Positions 39,471 through 50,689 of a stretch of 64,000 nucleotides of DNA are shown here, piece by piece. Source of the stretch: Aliivibrio sifiae (lineage in GTDB: Bacteria; Pseudomonadota; Gammaproteobacteria; Enterobacterales; Vibrionaceae). The position numbers and the translations under genes are program-made. The notes beneath the pieces were generated by a model. That model had not been told where the DNA came from. It worked only from the letters and a program-made list of their open reading frames with translations, and made no database searches. The stretch spans positions 2,425,776-2,489,775 of the forward strand of contig NZ_MSCO01000001.1 of assembly GCF_002954705.1 (NCBI RefSeq). Direction: 5' to 3'. Every line of letters begins with the position of its first letter. Positions within the stretch are counted from its first letter, which is position 1.

Positions 39471-39941
39471 ATGATGCGAGACCACAGGCCTCAGCCTGCA
39501 AATGATTTTTTTAATAATACTCGCTTCAAAGATCTTCAAGAAAAAGCGATTATTTTATCTAAACTATCTACAGTACTAAAAGATTCATTACCTACGGGCT
39601 GTGAAGATCATTGCCGTGTGGCAAATTACCGCCAAGGATCATTAGTGATCGAAGTATCTAGCAGTGTATGGGCGACACGAATTAACTATGAAAGATTAGC
39701 TATTTTATCGGCTTTTCGCCGTCACGGCTTACCTGGTTTATCTAATTTAGAAATTAAGATCAACCCAGATCTAGCCCGATCTTTTATTGGCGAGAAACCA
39801 GCTGTCTATAAATCAGAGAAACAAGCCAAACGAGAATTATCTGCCGCAGCAGCAAGTGCATTAGAAATGGTAGCAGAAACCGCATCACCAAAATTAAAAA
39901 AACGATTAGAAAGTTTAGCGGCTTTAGCAAATAAGAAATAA
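39471..39941 (+). CDS. dciA: DciA family (DUF721) replicative helicase loader
   Basis: Protein of 156 residues with an N-terminal KH-like DUF721 domain (GSLVIEVSSSVWATRINYERLAIL at about 56-79) and a low-complexity, charged C-terminal tail. In Vibrio, DciA is the loader/operator of the DnaB helicase, replacing the phage-derived DnaC of E. coli. It stands alone between secA and lpxC, converging on lpxC. Two adjacent ATG codons are possible starts. Confidence 0.88.
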   Translation: MMRDHRPQPANDFFNNTRFKDLQEKAIILSKLSTVLKDSLPTGCEDHCRVANYRQGSLVIEVSSSVWATRINYERLAILSAFRRHGLPGLSNLEIKINPDLARSFIGEKPAVYKSEKQAKRELSAAAASALEMVAETASPKLKKRLESLAALANKK

Positions 39942-39957
39942 GAAATACGATAGATAC

Positions 39958-39988
39958 AAAAAAGCCAAGCAATTTGCTTGGCTTTTTT
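39958..39988. terminator. bidirectional terminator between dciA and lpxC
   Basis: AAAAGCCAAGCAA is followed, after a short loop, by GCTTGGCTTTTTT, giving a strong stem with A and T runs on both sides. It ends dciA on the plus strand and the division cluster on the minus strand. Confidence 0.9.
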
Positions 39989-40002
39989 AATTTGATGATG
40001 GA

Positions 40003-40920
40003 TTAGGCAAGTACCATTCCTGGCTGCATAAATGCAACTGGTGATTCTTGTTCATCTTCAATGGTTGTCCACTCCCATGCTTCTTGATCAGCAAGAACAG
40101 CACGAAGTAACTGATTATTCAGAGCATGACCTGATTTGTAAGCACTTAACTCACCTAAGATACTATGACCACACATATATAGGTCACCAACAGCATCTAG
40201 TACTTTATGCGTTACAAATTCATTATCAAAACGTAATCCGTCTTCGTTAAGAATACGGTAATCATCTAGTACGATTGCACAATCAAAACTACCACCTAAA
40301 CATAGGTTTTGTGATTGTAAGTACTCAATATCACGCATAAACCCGAAAGTACGAGCTCGTGAGATATCTTTGATGAACGATTGGCTTGAAAAATCAAACA
40401 CTAACTTTTGGTCATCTGATTCAATCGCTGGATGATTGAAGTCGATAGTAAAATCTAGGCGGAAACCGTTATAAGGACGAATTTCGGCCCATTTATCACC
40501 ATCTTCAATGCGAACAGGTTTCTTAATACGAATGAATTTCTTCGCCGTATTAAGCTCTTCAATACCCGCAGATTGTAAAAGATAAACAAAAGGACTTGCA
40601 CTGCCATCCATAATTGGAATTTCAGGTGCATCAACTTCAATAACAACGTTATCAATGCCCATGCCCGCTAAAGCAGCATTCAAGTGTTCAACCGTTGAGA
40701 TTCTGACACCTTCATCATTAACTAACGCTGTACATAGCATCGTATCGCGCACTGACTCTGGATCCGCAGGAAAATCTACCGGTGGATTAAGGTCTGTACG
40801 ACGATAAATTACACCTGTATTTGATGCTGCTGGACGAAGAGTAAGCGTGACTTTTCGACCTGAGTGTAAACCCACGCCTGTCATTTGTACGATACTTTTC
40901 AGTGTACGTTGTCTGATCAT
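40003..40920 (-). CDS. lpxC: UDP-3-O-acyl-N-acetylglucosamine deacetylase
   Basis: Zinc deacetylase (305 residues), the committed step of lipid A synthesis. E78 and H79 in [10 protein letters not shown] are catalytic/zinc residues, and the other ligands are in [12 protein letters not shown]. Its C-terminus ends in a short hydrophobic tail (MQPGMVLA), the type of signal that FtsH recognises in E. coli LpxC. It lies 105 bases after ftsZ, last in the division cluster, in front of a terminator. Confidence 0.97.
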   Translation of the reverse strand: MIRQRTLKSIVQMTGVGLHSGRKVTLTLRPAASNTGVIYRRTDLNPPVDFPADPESVRDTMLCTALVNDEGVRISTVEHLNAALAGMGIDNVVIEVDAPEIPIMDGSASPFVYLLQSAGIEELNTAKKFIRIKKPVRIEDGDKWAEIRPYNGFRLDFTIDFNHPAIESDDQKLVFDFSSQSFIKDISRARTFGFMRDIEYLQSQNLCLGGSFDCAIVLDDYRILNEDGLRFDNEFVTHKVLDAVGDLYMCGHSILGELSAYKSGHALNNQLLRAVLADQEAWEWTTIEDEQESPVAFMQPGMVLA

Positions 40921-41025
40921 ATGCTCATCTCAACTATAAATATGCTTGATTTCAAACCAATTATAAGAACTGGTCTGATATTCTAGCACACAACTTTCAA
41001 TAAAACCAAATCGCTTGATGATTAA

Positions 41026-42267
41026 TTAGTCAGCTTGGCGTCGTAAAAACGCTGGGATATCTAAGTAATCTTCTTTTTGATCTGGCTTAGCTTGCGCTGC
41101 ACCTGCATTCTGAACACCTGCCGCTGGCGACGTTGATGGTGTAGTTTGCGGTGCTGCTGGCTTAGTCACCTGCACATTTTGTGCCGGTTTTTCTACCGTT
41201 GGTTCAACAACTGGTGCTTTCGCTTGTGGCTGAACTGCAGGTTGAGCAACTGGTGCAGGTTGAGTTGGTGCAGCTGCTTTATTTGTCACTAACGTGATTT
41301 CAGGCTTTTTTTCTGTACCGATACCTGTAGCAACAACCGTCACTCTAATTTCATCAGTCATATCAGGGTCAAGAGAGGTACCAATAACAACGGTTGCATT
41401 ATCTGATGCAAATGCTTTTACTGTATTACCTACGGTCTCAAATTCATCAAGACGCATATCAAGACCTGCAGTAATGTTAACAAGAACACCACGAGCTCCA
41501 GCTAAATCGATGTCTTCCAGTAAAGGACTTGAAATCGCTTCTTCTGCTGCTTGCTCTGCTCGGTCTTCACCTACTGCGATACCACTACCCATCATTGCAT
41601 GTCCCATTTCAGACATAACAGTACGAACATCGGCGAAATCGACATTAATCATACCTGGGCGAGTAATCAACTCAGCAATACCTTGAACAGCATTACGTAG
41701 AACATCATTTGCTTTTGCAAATGCTTCTAATAATGTGATACCACGGCCTAGTACTTTTAGTAACTTTTCGTTTGGAATCGTAATTAATGAGTCAACATGT
41801 TTTGATAACTCTTCAATACCTTGCTCAGCAAAAGCAAGACGTTTACGACCTTCAAAGCTAAACGGTTTTGTCACAACAGCAACAGTTAGAATATTCAATT
41901 CTTTTGCTACTTCTGCAATGATAGGAGCTGCACCAGTACCAGTACCGCCGCCCATACCCGCTGCGATAAATACCATATCGGCACCAGCAAGAACTTCTTT
42001 AAGGGCTTCACGATCTTCTAGAGCTGCATCACGGCCTACTTGCGGGTTTGCACCTGCACCTAAACCTTTTGTGATGTCTCCACCAATCTGAATAACTGTA
42101 TTTACACTAGTCTTACGAAGTGCCTGAGCATCAGTATTTACACTGATAAATTCAACACCTTCAATTGACTCACGTACCATGTGCTCGATAGCATTACCGC
42201 CACCGCCACCTACACCAACAACTTTAATTACTGCGTCGTCGGACATTTCCATCATCGGCTCAAACAT
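41026..42267 (-). CDS. ftsZ: cell division GTPase FtsZ
   Basis: Bacterial tubulin of 413 residues that forms the Z ring. The GTP-binding GGGTGTG is at 106-112 and the T7-loop residues are in the NVDFADVR region. A Pro/Ala/Gln-rich linker (about 320-395) leads to the conserved C-terminal peptide [10 protein letters not shown] that binds FtsA, ZipA and ZapD. GGAGAG precedes the ATG. It follows ftsA by 32 bases. Confidence 0.98.
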   Translation of the reverse strand: MFEPMMEMSDDAVIKVVGVGGGGGNAIEHMVRESIEGVEFISVNTDAQALRKTSVNTVIQIGGDITKGLGAGANPQVGRDAALEDREALKEVLAGADMVFIAAGMGGGTGTGAAPIIAEVAKELNILTVAVVTKPFSFEGRKRLAFAEQGIEELSKHVDSLITIPNEKLLKVLGRGITLLEAFAKANDVLRNAVQGIAELITRPGMINVDFADVRTVMSEMGHAMMGSGIAVGEDRAEQAAEEAISSPLLEDIDLAGARGVLVNITAGLDMRLDEFETVGNTVKAFASDNATVVIGTSLDPDMTDEIRVTVVATGIGTEKKPEITLVTNKAAAPTQPAPVAQPAVQPQAKAPVVEPTVEKPAQNVQVTKPAAPQTTPSTSPAAGVQNAGAAQAKPDQKEDYLDIPAFLRRQAD

Positions 42268-42299
42268 CTGTTCTCTCCGTTTCTTCCTGTTCGCTCAGG

Positions 42300-43562
42300 T
42301 TAAAACTCTTTTAGTATCCAATTTTTAAATTTCTTTATTACGGTAGCAAAAGATTGGTGCTTACTTGGCACATAATCTTCATCGTCATGCAATTGACTTT
42401 CTTTACCGTAATGCAAAAGTCCTACCGCTGTTGCTTGATAAGGTTCTTTTACGTAATCTGTCAGGCCTGTCACCTCTAAAGGTTGGCCTATTCTTACTTG
42501 AGTTTGAAAAACACGCTCTGCGCAATCTGCCAAACCTTCAATTTGTGCACCACCACCGGTTAACACGATACCAGCAGCAAGATGATGCTTTGTTCCTTCA
42601 GCGCGTAATTTATCTTGAATTGCAAGAATACGCTGGTTTACAAGACCTAGCAGTTCAGAATACCTTGGTTCGATAACTTCTGCTAGCATTCTTCGTTGTA
42701 AACTTCTAGATGGTCGACCACCAACACTAGGAACATTGACTGTTTCATCGCGATTAATATGCTCGCTAATTGCGCAACCATATTTAACTTTAAGTTTTTC
42801 AGCATCATTAAATGGTGTGCCGAACGCATAAGCAATATCACTGGTTACTGCATTACCAGCATAAGGAAGAACCTCTGCATGACGTAAGGAACCATCAGTC
42901 CAAATTGCAATATCCATTGTACCTGCGCCGATATCAACTACACAAACACCAAGATCTCGCTCATCTTCTGTGATTACCGCATTACTCGATGCTAAACCAG
43001 AGAAAATAATATGTTCGACTTTTAAACCACAGCGTTCAACAGCTTTAACAATATTTCGCGCCATGTCATTATGACATGTAATTAAGTGAACGCTTACTTC
43101 CATTCTCATACCCGATAACCCTATTGGATTTCGAATACCTTTTTGCACATCAATAGAGAACTCTTGTGGAATAACATGCAATGTACGCTGTTCATCACCA
43201 ATCTTAACGGATTTAGCTGTGTGAATAACACTATCCATATCATCTTGAGTCACTTCCTCTTCAGAAATAGACCCCATTCCTTTCTCTATTTGACTAGCAA
43301 TATGCTTGCCCGATAAAGAAATAAATACAGAGGTAATGGTGCATTCAGCCATAAGCTCAGCTTGATCAATCGCTCTTTGAACTGATTTTACTACCGATTC
43401 AAGATCGTTAACGCCGCCTTTATCCATTCCACGAGAGGGACATGATCCAGAGCCAATAACGCTCACTTGGCCATCAGGTAAAACTTCGCCAACTAATGCT
43501 GAAACTTTGTTTGTACCTATGTCTAAACCAACAATAATACTGCCTTCTGGCGTTTTACTCAT
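42300..43562 (-). CDS. ftsA: cell division protein FtsA
   Basis: Actin-like membrane tether of FtsZ (420 residues). The nucleotide-binding phosphate motifs are GLDIGTNKV near residue 13 and VVDIGAGTMDIAIW near 208. The GGGAQIEG loop follows, and a C-terminal amphipathic membrane helix (KKFKNWILKEF) ends the protein. It starts one base after ftsQ and lies just before ftsZ. Confidence 0.97.
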   Translation of the reverse strand: MSKTPEGSIIVGLDIGTNKVSALVGEVLPDGQVSVIGSGSCPSRGMDKGGVNDLESVVKSVQRAIDQAELMAECTITSVFISLSGKHIASQIEKGMGSISEEEVTQDDMDSVIHTAKSVKIGDEQRTLHVIPQEFSIDVQKGIRNPIGLSGMRMEVSVHLITCHNDMARNIVKAVERCGLKVEHIIFSGLASSNAVITEDERDLGVCVVDIGAGTMDIAIWTDGSLRHAEVLPYAGNAVTSDIAYAFGTPFNDAEKLKVKYGCAISEHINRDETVNVPSVGGRPSRSLQRRMLAEVIEPRYSELLGLVNQRILAIQDKLRAEGTKHHLAAGIVLTGGGAQIEGLADCAERVFQTQVRIGQPLEVTGLTDYVKEPYQATAVGLLHYGKESQLHDDEDYVPSKHQSFATVIKKFKNWILKEF

Positions 43563-43563
43563 G

Positions 43564-44334
43564 TCAATTCTCTTCTTTATCTTCTACATTGTCGGATTTC
43601 CATCCAACAGCTGCGCCAGTATCGTAACGAAGATCTATATAATCTATCGAATTCTTTTTCTTTTCTAACTGCTTATATAAAGCAATAAATCGTTCTATTC
43701 TTTCTTCTCGAGAATCACGACCCAACTCAAGTCGAATACCACTGTCTAAGACGACTTGCCAAGATAAGCGATCAGTTAATGCAACACTATGAACACTTGT
43801 ATGTAATGGTGCAAATTGCTTTTGTAATTGATGCCAAAAATCCAAGACTTCTTTACTGCTATTTTCTGGACCAAATAATGCAGGTTTTGGCTCCATCAAA
43901 TCAGTCATTGGTGCATTAAAAACAACACCTTCTGGATTCACGATTACTCGATCATTCCATGTTGCTTCAGGCTGATTCTCAACCACAAAGACCTTAATCG
44001 TTTCTGGCCATTGCTTTCTAACTGATACCTGAGCGATCCAAGGTAGTGATAACAATGCGTCTTGCAGTTTATTTACATCTTGAGTCATAAATGTCCCAAT
44101 GGAATCCATTGAGTCAATCGCTTCACGAATATCATCCGCAGTAATATGCTTTAGCTGCCCTTGAATAATCATATGAGATAAAGGCAACCTGTCTTCATCT
44201 GTCATCCAACTTACTGTTGAAATAACTAGCCATAATGAAATGATTACGACTAAAAAAAGAAAAAGACCACCAGGCAGGTGTTTCCTTACTCCTTCTTTAT
44301 CAAATGAAGTATTCATTTTGACCGTTTTTATCAT
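43564..44334 (-). CDS. ftsQ: cell division protein FtsQ
   Basis: Bitopic divisome protein of 256 residues. A short cytoplasmic tail precedes one membrane segment (about 22-45), a POTRA domain (LSHMIIQGQLKHITADDIREAI and following) and a beta domain. It recruits FtsB and FtsL. The first ATG (44334) lacks a good ribosome-binding site, and the ATG at 44316 is an alternative. In E. coli ddlB lies upstream; here a 211-base gap replaces it. Confidence 0.93.
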   Translation of the reverse strand: MIKTVKMNTSFDKEGVRKHLPGGLFLFLVVIISLWLVISTVSWMTDEDRLPLSHMIIQGQLKHITADDIREAIDSMDSIGTFMTQDVNKLQDALLSLPWIAQVSVRKQWPETIKVFVVENQPEATWNDRVIVNPEGVVFNAPMTDLMEPKPALFGPENSSKEVLDFWHQLQKQFAPLHTSVHSVALTDRLSWQVVLDSGIRLELGRDSREERIERFIALYKQLEKKKNSIDYIDLRYDTGAAVGWKSDNVEDKEEN

Positions 44335-44545
44335 ATTATTTTCACAACAGTACTAGAAACTAACATCAACATTAACCAATTATACAAAATAATCGCCTTA
44401 TGGTGACGTTAAAATGAATTCTACTAATAAGTATAGGGTGCAAAAACACTCTATTCCCAATCTCCAATAGCATATTATTAATACAATGAGGATTCTATCC
44501 CATTATTCGTATTTTTATTAGAAGTTCTAACTAATTAAACAATAA

Positions 44546-46009
44546 TTACCCAAACTCTTTCATTGTTTCAATATTTAGTTTCATTGACGCCAGTTGTTTT
44601 GCTAGTTTACCAACATCTCCAGCACCTTGAGTCAAAACTAAGTCACCTTCTTGAATAATATTAGCTAATACTGGTGGTAATGCATCAATATTTGGAACAA
44701 AGATAGGATCAATCTTCCCTCTACCACGAATAGTTCTACATAATGCTCGCCCATCTGCACCTACAATCGGTGTTTCACCAGCCGAATAAACATCCAACAT
44801 TATAAGCACATCAACATTATCTAGCACATTCGCAAAATCATCATAAAGATCACGAGTACGGCTATAACGGTGAGGTTGGAAGATCATCACTAAACGCTTT
44901 TCAGACCAACCAGCACGAGCAGCTTTAATTGTTACATCAACTTCTGTTGGATGGTGTCCATAATCGTCCACTAACATCGCATGACCATTACCGGTTTCAA
45001 ATTCACCTAATTGATCAAAGCGGCGACCCGCTCCTTCAAAATTAAGTAATGCAGAAAGAATAGCACTGTCTTCAACATCTTCTTCTGTAGCAACAGCGAT
45101 AGCTGCCGTTGCATTCAACGCATTATGCTTGCCAGGGATATTAAGAATAATGTCTAAATCAGCGCGATCTTTTCTTTGAACTGTAAAGAAGCTTTGTTGA
45201 CCAACTTGACGGTAATTAATTAAACGTACGTCTGCGTCTTCTGAGAAACCATAAGTAATAACTTGACGGCTAACACGAGGAAGTAATTCTCTAACTACCT
45301 CATCATCAATACACATAATAGCTTGACCATAAAATGGCAAATTATGAAGAAAATCAATGAAGGTTTGTTTTAATACTTCAAAGTCACCGCCATAGGTATC
45401 CATGTGGTCAGCTTCGATATTAGTAACAATACTAACCATCGGTTGAAGGTGCAAAAATGAAGCATCGCTTTCATCAGCTTCTGCAATCAGAAAACGGCTA
45501 GAGCCTAAACGTGCATTAGTACCTGCATTTTTAACTAAACCACCATTTACAAATGTTGGGTCTAATCCTGCTTCTGAATAGATTTGAGTCGTTAATGCTG
45601 TTGTTGTTGTTTTGCCGTGTGTACCAGCAACAGCAATACCATGTCGGTAGCGCATCAGCTCTGCTAGCATTTCTGCACGACGAATAACAGGAATTCGGTT
45701 TTCTTTTGCTGCAACAATTTCAGGGTTTGTTGGATCAATTGCTGTAGATACAACGACTACACTGGCTTTTTCTACATTGCTAGCGTGGTGACCAAAGAAT
45801 ATTTTTGCACCTTTTTGAGCTAAACGCACCGTAACTGTATTCTCAGCCAGGTCTGAACCACTGATGTGATAACCTTCGTTTAATAACACTTCAGCTATCC
45901 CACTCATACCCGCACCGCCAATACCGACAAAGTGAATACATTCAACGCGGCGCATTTCAGGGATCATGGTTCTAATTTCAGCTAATTGCAATTTCTGTTC
46001 TTTTATCAT
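44546..46009 (-). CDS. murC: UDP-N-acetylmuramate-L-alanine ligase
   Basis: Mur ligase (487 residues) that adds L-Ala to UDP-MurNAc. It has an N-terminal Rossmann-type [13 protein letters not shown], the ATP-binding [22 protein letters not shown] and the C-terminal domain. The frame extends four codons to a TTG, but the ATG at 46009 has GAGA at good spacing and fits E. coli. It lies 17 bases after murG. A spacer of 211 bases separates it from ftsQ. Confidence 0.96.
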   Translation of the reverse strand: MIKEQKLQLAEIRTMIPEMRRVECIHFVGIGGAGMSGIAEVLLNEGYHISGSDLAENTVTVRLAQKGAKIFFGHHASNVEKASVVVVSTAIDPTNPEIVAAKENRIPVIRRAEMLAELMRYRHGIAVAGTHGKTTTTALTTQIYSEAGLDPTFVNGGLVKNAGTNARLGSSRFLIAEADESDASFLHLQPMVSIVTNIEADHMDTYGGDFEVLKQTFIDFLHNLPFYGQAIMCIDDEVVRELLPRVSRQVITYGFSEDADVRLINYRQVGQQSFFTVQRKDRADLDIILNIPGKHNALNATAAIAVATEEDVEDSAILSALLNFEGAGRRFDQLGEFETGNGHAMLVDDYGHHPTEVDVTIKAARAGWSEKRLVMIFQPHRYSRTRDLYDDFANVLDNVDVLIMLDVYSAGETPIVGADGRALCRTIRGRGKIDPIFVPNIDALPPVLANIIQEGDLVLTQGAGDVGKLAKQLASMKLNIETMKEFG

Positions 46010-46026
46010 TTTAAATCTCAATTCTT

Positions 46027-47091
46027 TTATTTTGCGAGTTCTTTTATCGCATTGGCAACGCGTACATCAGCATCGATAATTGCGGCTTTACGAGCATTAC
46101 ATGCCATTTCTAATAATTCTTTTCGCTCTAATCTATTAAGTGTAGCAACCAAACTCTGAACTGTTAAATCTTGTTGTTCAATCATTTGCGCTGCCCCACA
46201 CTGTACAAGATGATCAGCATTTAATGCTTGTTGACGATCTTTATGCATAAAGGGAATAAACACACAACCAACGCCAGCGGCTGACACTTCAGATACCGTT
46301 AATGCACCTGAACGACATACCAATACATCGGCCCACGCATAAGCTTCAGCTACGTTATCAATAAACTCCGTTACGTTTGCATTTGTAATTCCATTATCAC
46401 AATATGCTTGATTAACAGTCTCTTGATTTCCTTTACCTGCTTGATGCCAGATTTCAACAACGTGATTCAGCTTTGGTAATGCTTCTGGCAATGTCGTATT
46501 AAGAATACGGGCACCTTGACTGCCACCCATGATTAACACACGGATAGGACCGCTACGTTCAGCAAATCGTTCACTTGGATGAGGCAATCGGCATACATCT
46601 TCTCTTACTGGATTACCGACGACGTCTGCATTTGGAAACGCACCCGGAAACGCTTGAAATACACGTTTAGCAATTTTAGATAACCACTGATTGGTTAAGC
46701 CAGCAACGGCGTTTTGTTCATGTAATACAACCGGGATACCAGATAACCAAGCAGCAATGCCACCAGGACCACTTACATAACCACCCATGCCTAATACAAC
46801 ATCTGGCTGCCATGCTTGAATGTGTTTCTTTGCTTGGAAAATCGCACCTAAAATTTGAAAAGGTGCGGCCAGTAGTTTCTTAATACCTTGACCACGCAAC
46901 CCTTTTACTTTGATAAAATCAATTTCAATACCATGCTTTGGTACTAAATCCGCTTCCATTCTATCTTCTGTACCTAACCAACGAATTTCCCAGCCTTCAT
47001 TCTGTAGTTGTTTTGCTACTGCTAACCCTGGAAATACGTGACCGCCAGTACCACCAGCCATCACTAATAAACGTTTATTTCTGTTCTTCAT
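46027..47091 (-). CDS. murG: lipid II synthase (UDP-GlcNAc:lipid I N-acetylglucosaminyltransferase)
   Basis: Peripheral inner-membrane glycosyltransferase of 354 residues. The N-terminal glycine loop [14 protein letters not shown], the second loop [15 protein letters not shown] and the UDP-GlcNAc-binding [11 protein letters not shown] and [11 protein letters not shown] motifs are present. It starts 17 bases inside the end of ftsW. Confidence 0.97.
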   Translation of the reverse strand: MKNRNKRLLVMAGGTGGHVFPGLAVAKQLQNEGWEIRWLGTEDRMEADLVPKHGIEIDFIKVKGLRGQGIKKLLAAPFQILGAIFQAKKHIQAWQPDVVLGMGGYVSGPGGIAAWLSGIPVVLHEQNAVAGLTNQWLSKIAKRVFQAFPGAFPNADVVGNPVREDVCRLPHPSERFAERSGPIRVLIMGGSQGARILNTTLPEALPKLNHVVEIWHQAGKGNQETVNQAYCDNGITNANVTEFIDNVAEAYAWADVLVCRSGALTVSEVSAAGVGCVFIPFMHKDRQQALNADHLVQCGAAQMIEQQDLTVQSLVATLNRLERKELLEMACNARKAAIIDADVRVANAIKELAK

Positions 47092-48277
47092 TTTCGCTCC
47101 GTGGAGGCTCGTTTTCTAAAAAAATACGACACTCATGATCAATACGAATAAGGAGAGATACTGCGACTGACATGATAATTAAACTGGAACCACCATAACT
47201 AATCAGTGGTAATGTCAGCCCTTTTGTTGGAACAATACCTGCAGCAGCACCAACGTTAACTAAAGTTTGGAAGGCAAACCAAATACCAATACCAAACGCT
47301 AAAAAACCACCAAAACGCTGGTCATGTTGCAAACATTTTCGGCCAATAAACAGAGCTTTTAATACCAAAGAAAATATCAAAATAAGGACTAAAGATACCC
47401 CTATGAATCCTAATTCTTCTGCAACAACAGCAAACACAAAGTCGGTATGAGCTTCAGGTAAGTACTCTAATTTTTGAATTGAATTACCAAGACCTTCCCC
47501 AAGCCAACTTCCTCGACCAAACGCCATAAGAGACTGTGTTAATTGGTAACCACTACCAAATGGATCTTGCCATGGGTCTAGGAAGGAGGTCACTCGACGC
47601 ATACGATAAGGTTCAGCAATAATCAGAACTATAACGAGTGAAATACCACTCATCACCAACGCTATGAACTGCCATAATTTAGCGCCAGCAATAAATAACA
47701 TACCGATAGTCGTAACAAACATTACGATAGTTGTACCTAAGTCTGGTTGTAATAATAAGAAAAAAGCAAGACCAATAAGCACGACTAAGGGTTTAACAAA
47801 TCCTTTAAAACTATCTCTTACTTCGCCATGGCGACGAACAAGATAACCAGAGATAAATACAAATAAAGAGAGTTTTGCAACTTCTGCTGGTTGTAAGTTA
47901 AAGATCCCTAACGGCAGCCAACGTGCTGCACCGTTTACCGATTTACCGATAACTAAAACAGCAGCGAGTAATAAAAAAGAAATCAACAATAGGTGACTAC
48001 TGTATTTCAACCAGGTATCCAATTTTATACGTAATACAATAGAGGAAGCTCCAAGTGCTAAGCAGACAAATAGCATATGACGCATCATAAAATGGAATGG
48101 CTGCCCAGTCAGGCGAGTACTGATTGGAAATGATGCAGAACCAACCATAACAAGGCCAGTTAACATTAATCCTAAAGCAATCCAGATTAACTGGCGATCA
48201 AACATCACTTTAGGGGATGGTGTCAAACACCAATCCTGAGCTGATAATGTCCATTTTTTAATGCGGTCAAATATCAA
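47075..48277 (-). CDS. ftsW: SEDS peptidoglycan glycosyltransferase FtsW
   Basis: Polytopic protein of 400 residues with about ten membrane segments; septal glycan polymerase partner of FtsI. Conserved SEDS stretches are [47 protein letters not shown] and [10 protein letters not shown] 48-residue N-terminal cytoplasmic extension precedes the first segment. It begins two bases after murD and overlaps murG by 17 bases. Confidence 0.96.
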   Translation of the reverse strand: MIFDRIKKWTLSAQDWCLTPSPKVMFDRQLIWIALGLMLTGLVMVGSASFPISTRLTGQPFHFMMRHMLFVCLALGASSIVLRIKLDTWLKYSSHLLLISFLLLAAVLVIGKSVNGAARWLPLGIFNLQPAEVAKLSLFVFISGYLVRRHGEVRDSFKGFVKPLVVLIGLAFFLLLQPDLGTTIVMFVTTIGMLFIAGAKLWQFIALVMSGISLVIVLIIAEPYRMRRVTSFLDPWQDPFGSGYQLTQSLMAFGRGSWLGEGLGNSIQKLEYLPEAHTDFVFAVVAEELGFIGVSLVLILIFSLVLKALFIGRKCLQHDQRFGGFLAFGIGIWFAFQTLVNVGAAAGIVPTKGLTLPLISYGGSSLIIMSVAVSLLIRIDHECRIFLENEPPRSENEEQK

Positions 48278-48279
48278 AA

Positions 48280-49605
48280 TTAACTCTCAGTTGAATACTG
48301 TCTTGCTAGTTGAGTGAATGCATCACCTCTAGCCATAAAATTTGCATACTGGTCAAAACTAGCACACGCAGGAGATAACATAACCATATCTCCTTCGGTT
48401 AAGGTAGGAAATAGAATATCTATAGCTTCATCCATTGTTTGGCATTGCAGAGAACGAGGGTCTAAAGAAAGAAACTGCTCACCATCCTCACCAAAACAAT
48501 ACATCATTAAGTTCAAATCATGTAATGCAGGAGATAACTCAGAAAAATCTGCGCCTTTACCTACACCACCAACTAACAAATGCAATTTACCATCAATCTT
48601 TAGACCAGATAACGCAGCAAGCGTACTTGCAACATTTGTAGCTTTTGAGTCATTGACCCAACGAATACCTTTATTATCAGCTACCACTTGGCATCGATGT
48701 GTCAACCCATTGTAAGTTCTTAATATTTCTAATGCTGAAGCAATTTTAATTCCTACGGCATCTAGTAATGCAATCGCAACTAAACTATTCGCAATATTAT
48801 GTTTACCAACAAGTCCTAATTCACTCGCAGCAATGATAGGTGTTGAGTTAATCGCTAAATAATTAACCCCATTTTGAATAACACAACCATAGTTACCTTC
48901 ATCAAAACCAAAACTTTTTACTGGTTTTTCTTTGGTCTCTGGGTGCGTTTCTTTGTCATCACGGTTAACAATACATACGTCTGCATTATCAAAAATACGC
49001 AACTTTGCTTGACGATAATCAGCCATACCTTGATATCTATCCATATGGTCTTCGGATAAATTCAAGAATGCAGCTGCTTTTAAGTTTAACGATGAAGTTG
49101 TTTCTAATTGAAAACTGGATAGCTCAAGTACATAAAGCTCTGCGTCTTGTTCTAATAGATCAAGCGCAGCAAAACCTATGTTGCCACCAACAGCTGTTTT
49201 AACGCCAGCAGCATTCGCCATTTCACTAGTTAAGTCAGTGACTGTACTTTTACCATTAGACCCTGTAATTGCAATCACAGGAGCAGTTACTGCCCAAGCA
49301 AAAAGTTCGATATCACCAACAATTGGCGTACCCTTTTTAATCGCTGGCTGCAATTGAGGAGAAGCAAGAGCAATACCAGGATTGGTAACAATGAGATCCG
49401 CTTCTAAGAGCCACTCTTGTTGCCAACCACCTGAATATAACTCAACATTCTCAGGAAGTTGTTCTTGGCCTGGTGGCGTTTCACGAGTATCAATAACTTT
49501 GACTATTAACGCTTCTGGTTGTCTAAGTAAATGCTTAACAACAGATAATCCTGTCATTCCTAACCCAACGACAACAACGCTTTTCACACCACCAAAACCA
49601 GTCAT
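48280..49605 (-). CDS. murD: UDP-N-acetylmuramoyl-L-alanine-D-glutamate ligase
   Basis: Mur ligase of 441 residues that adds D-Glu. It has the N-terminal [15 protein letters not shown]-binding [19 protein letters not shown], the LSEDHMDRY motif and a C-terminal [10 protein letters not shown]. It starts one base after mraY and is separated from ftsW by two bases, so the cluster is read as one unit. Confidence 0.97.
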   Translation of the reverse strand: MTGFGGVKSVVVVGLGMTGLSVVKHLLRQPEALIVKVIDTRETPPGQEQLPENVELYSGGWQQEWLLEADLIVTNPGIALASPQLQPAIKKGTPIVGDIELFAWAVTAPVIAITGSNGKSTVTDLTSEMANAAGVKTAVGGNIGFAALDLLEQDAELYVLELSSFQLETTSSLNLKAAAFLNLSEDHMDRYQGMADYRQAKLRIFDNADVCIVNRDDKETHPETKEKPVKSFGFDEGNYGCVIQNGVNYLAINSTPIIAASELGLVGKHNIANSLVAIALLDAVGIKIASALEILRTYNGLTHRCQVVADNKGIRWVNDSKATNVASTLAALSGLKIDGKLHLLVGGVGKGADFSELSPALHDLNLMMYCFGEDGEQFLSLDPRSLQCQTMDEAIDILFPTLTEGDMVMLSPACASFDQYANFMARGDAFTQLARQYSTES

Positions 49606-49606
49606 A

Positions 49607-50689
49607 TTAACGTACCTTCAACGTCGCTAATGCAATAAGAACCAATAACATAGAAATAATCCAGAAACGTACAATAACACGAGGCTCTGGCCAACCTTTT
49701 AATTCGTAATGATGATGAATTGGTGCCATACGGAAAATACGTTGTCCACGTAATTTGTATGAACCAACCTGTAAGATTACCGATAATGTTTCAACAACAA
49801 ATACACCACCCATGATCACTAATAAGAACTCTTGTCGAACTAATACCGCAATCGTACCTAATGCTCCACCGAGTGCTAATGAACCTACATCGCCCATGAA
49901 TACTTGCGCAGGGTAAGTGTTAAACCATAAGAAACCAAAACCAGCACCAACAATAGCTGCACACACAACAACCAACTCACTTGCTTGTGGAATATGTGGA
50001 ATATGTAGGTAATTCGCAAATTGCACATTACCTGTTGCCCATGCAATAAAGGCAAAACCTGCTGCAACGAATACCGTAGGCATAATAGCTAAACCATCTA
50101 AACCATCTGTTAGGTTTACAGCATTACTTGTACCCACAATAACGAAATAAGTCAGAAGGATATAAGCAAGACCAAGTTGAGGCATTATTTCTTTAAAGAA
50201 AGGAACGACTAACTGTGTTGCTGCCGTATCTTTGCCGTAAGCATATAAAGCAAAAGCAACCACTAACGCAATTGCTGACTGCCAAAAATACTTCCAACGA
50301 GCAATCAAACCATCAGTATTTTTACGAACAACTTTACGATAATCATCAACAAAACCGACCGCTCCATAACCTAGCAATACAAACATAACTGCCCATACAT
50401 AAGGGTTAGTAAGGTCTGCCCACAAAAATACAGTCGCTGTAATCGCAGTAAGAATCATGATACCGCCCATTGTTGGCGTACCACGCTTACTAAAATGTGA
50501 CTCAGGACCATCATCACGAACTACTTGACCTATTTGTAGGTTCTGTAACCATCGAATTAATTTTGGTCCCATCCATAGCGAAATAGATAATGCAGTGATA
50601 ATACTTAAAATAGCTCGAAAACTAAGGTATTCGAATAAACGAAAAAACGGGAAATATTGCTCTAGAAAGTTAGATAACCAGATAATCAT
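49607..50689 (-). CDS. mraY: phospho-N-acetylmuramoyl-pentapeptide transferase
   Basis: Integral membrane enzyme of 360 residues with about ten segments, making lipid I from UDP-MurNAc-pentapeptide and undecaprenyl phosphate. Catalytic motifs include the DDYRK aspartates, [11 protein letters not shown], and [10 protein letters not shown]; the C-terminal [13 protein letters not shown] has the metal-associated His triad. The ATG at 50689 shares its A with the murF stop (TAATG). A GTG three codons upstream is less likely. Confidence 0.97.
   Translation of the reverse strand: MIIWLSNFLEQYFPFFRLFEYLSFRAILSIITALSISLWMGPKLIRWLQNLQIGQVVRDDGPESHFSKRGTPTMGGIMILTAITATVFLWADLTNPYVWAVMFVLLGYGAVGFVDDYRKVVRKNTDGLIARWKYFWQSAIALVVAFALYAYGKDTAATQLVVPFFKEIMPQLGLAYILLTYFVIVGTSNAVNLTDGLDGLAIMPTVFVAAGFAFIAWATGNVQFANYLHIPHIPQASELVVVCAAIVGAGFGFLWFNTYPAQVFMGDVGSLALGGALGTIAVLVRQEFLLVIMGGVFVVETLSVILQVGSYKLRGQRIFRMAPIHHHYELKGWPEPRVIVRFWIISMLLVLIALATLKVR

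Noticed and set aside
41294..41686. Plus-strand frame of 130 codons opposite ftsZ, and similar frames opposite rsmH, secA and lpxC
   Set aside because: Overlapping antisense frames arise from codon bias of highly expressed genes. None has a start context or a known domain.
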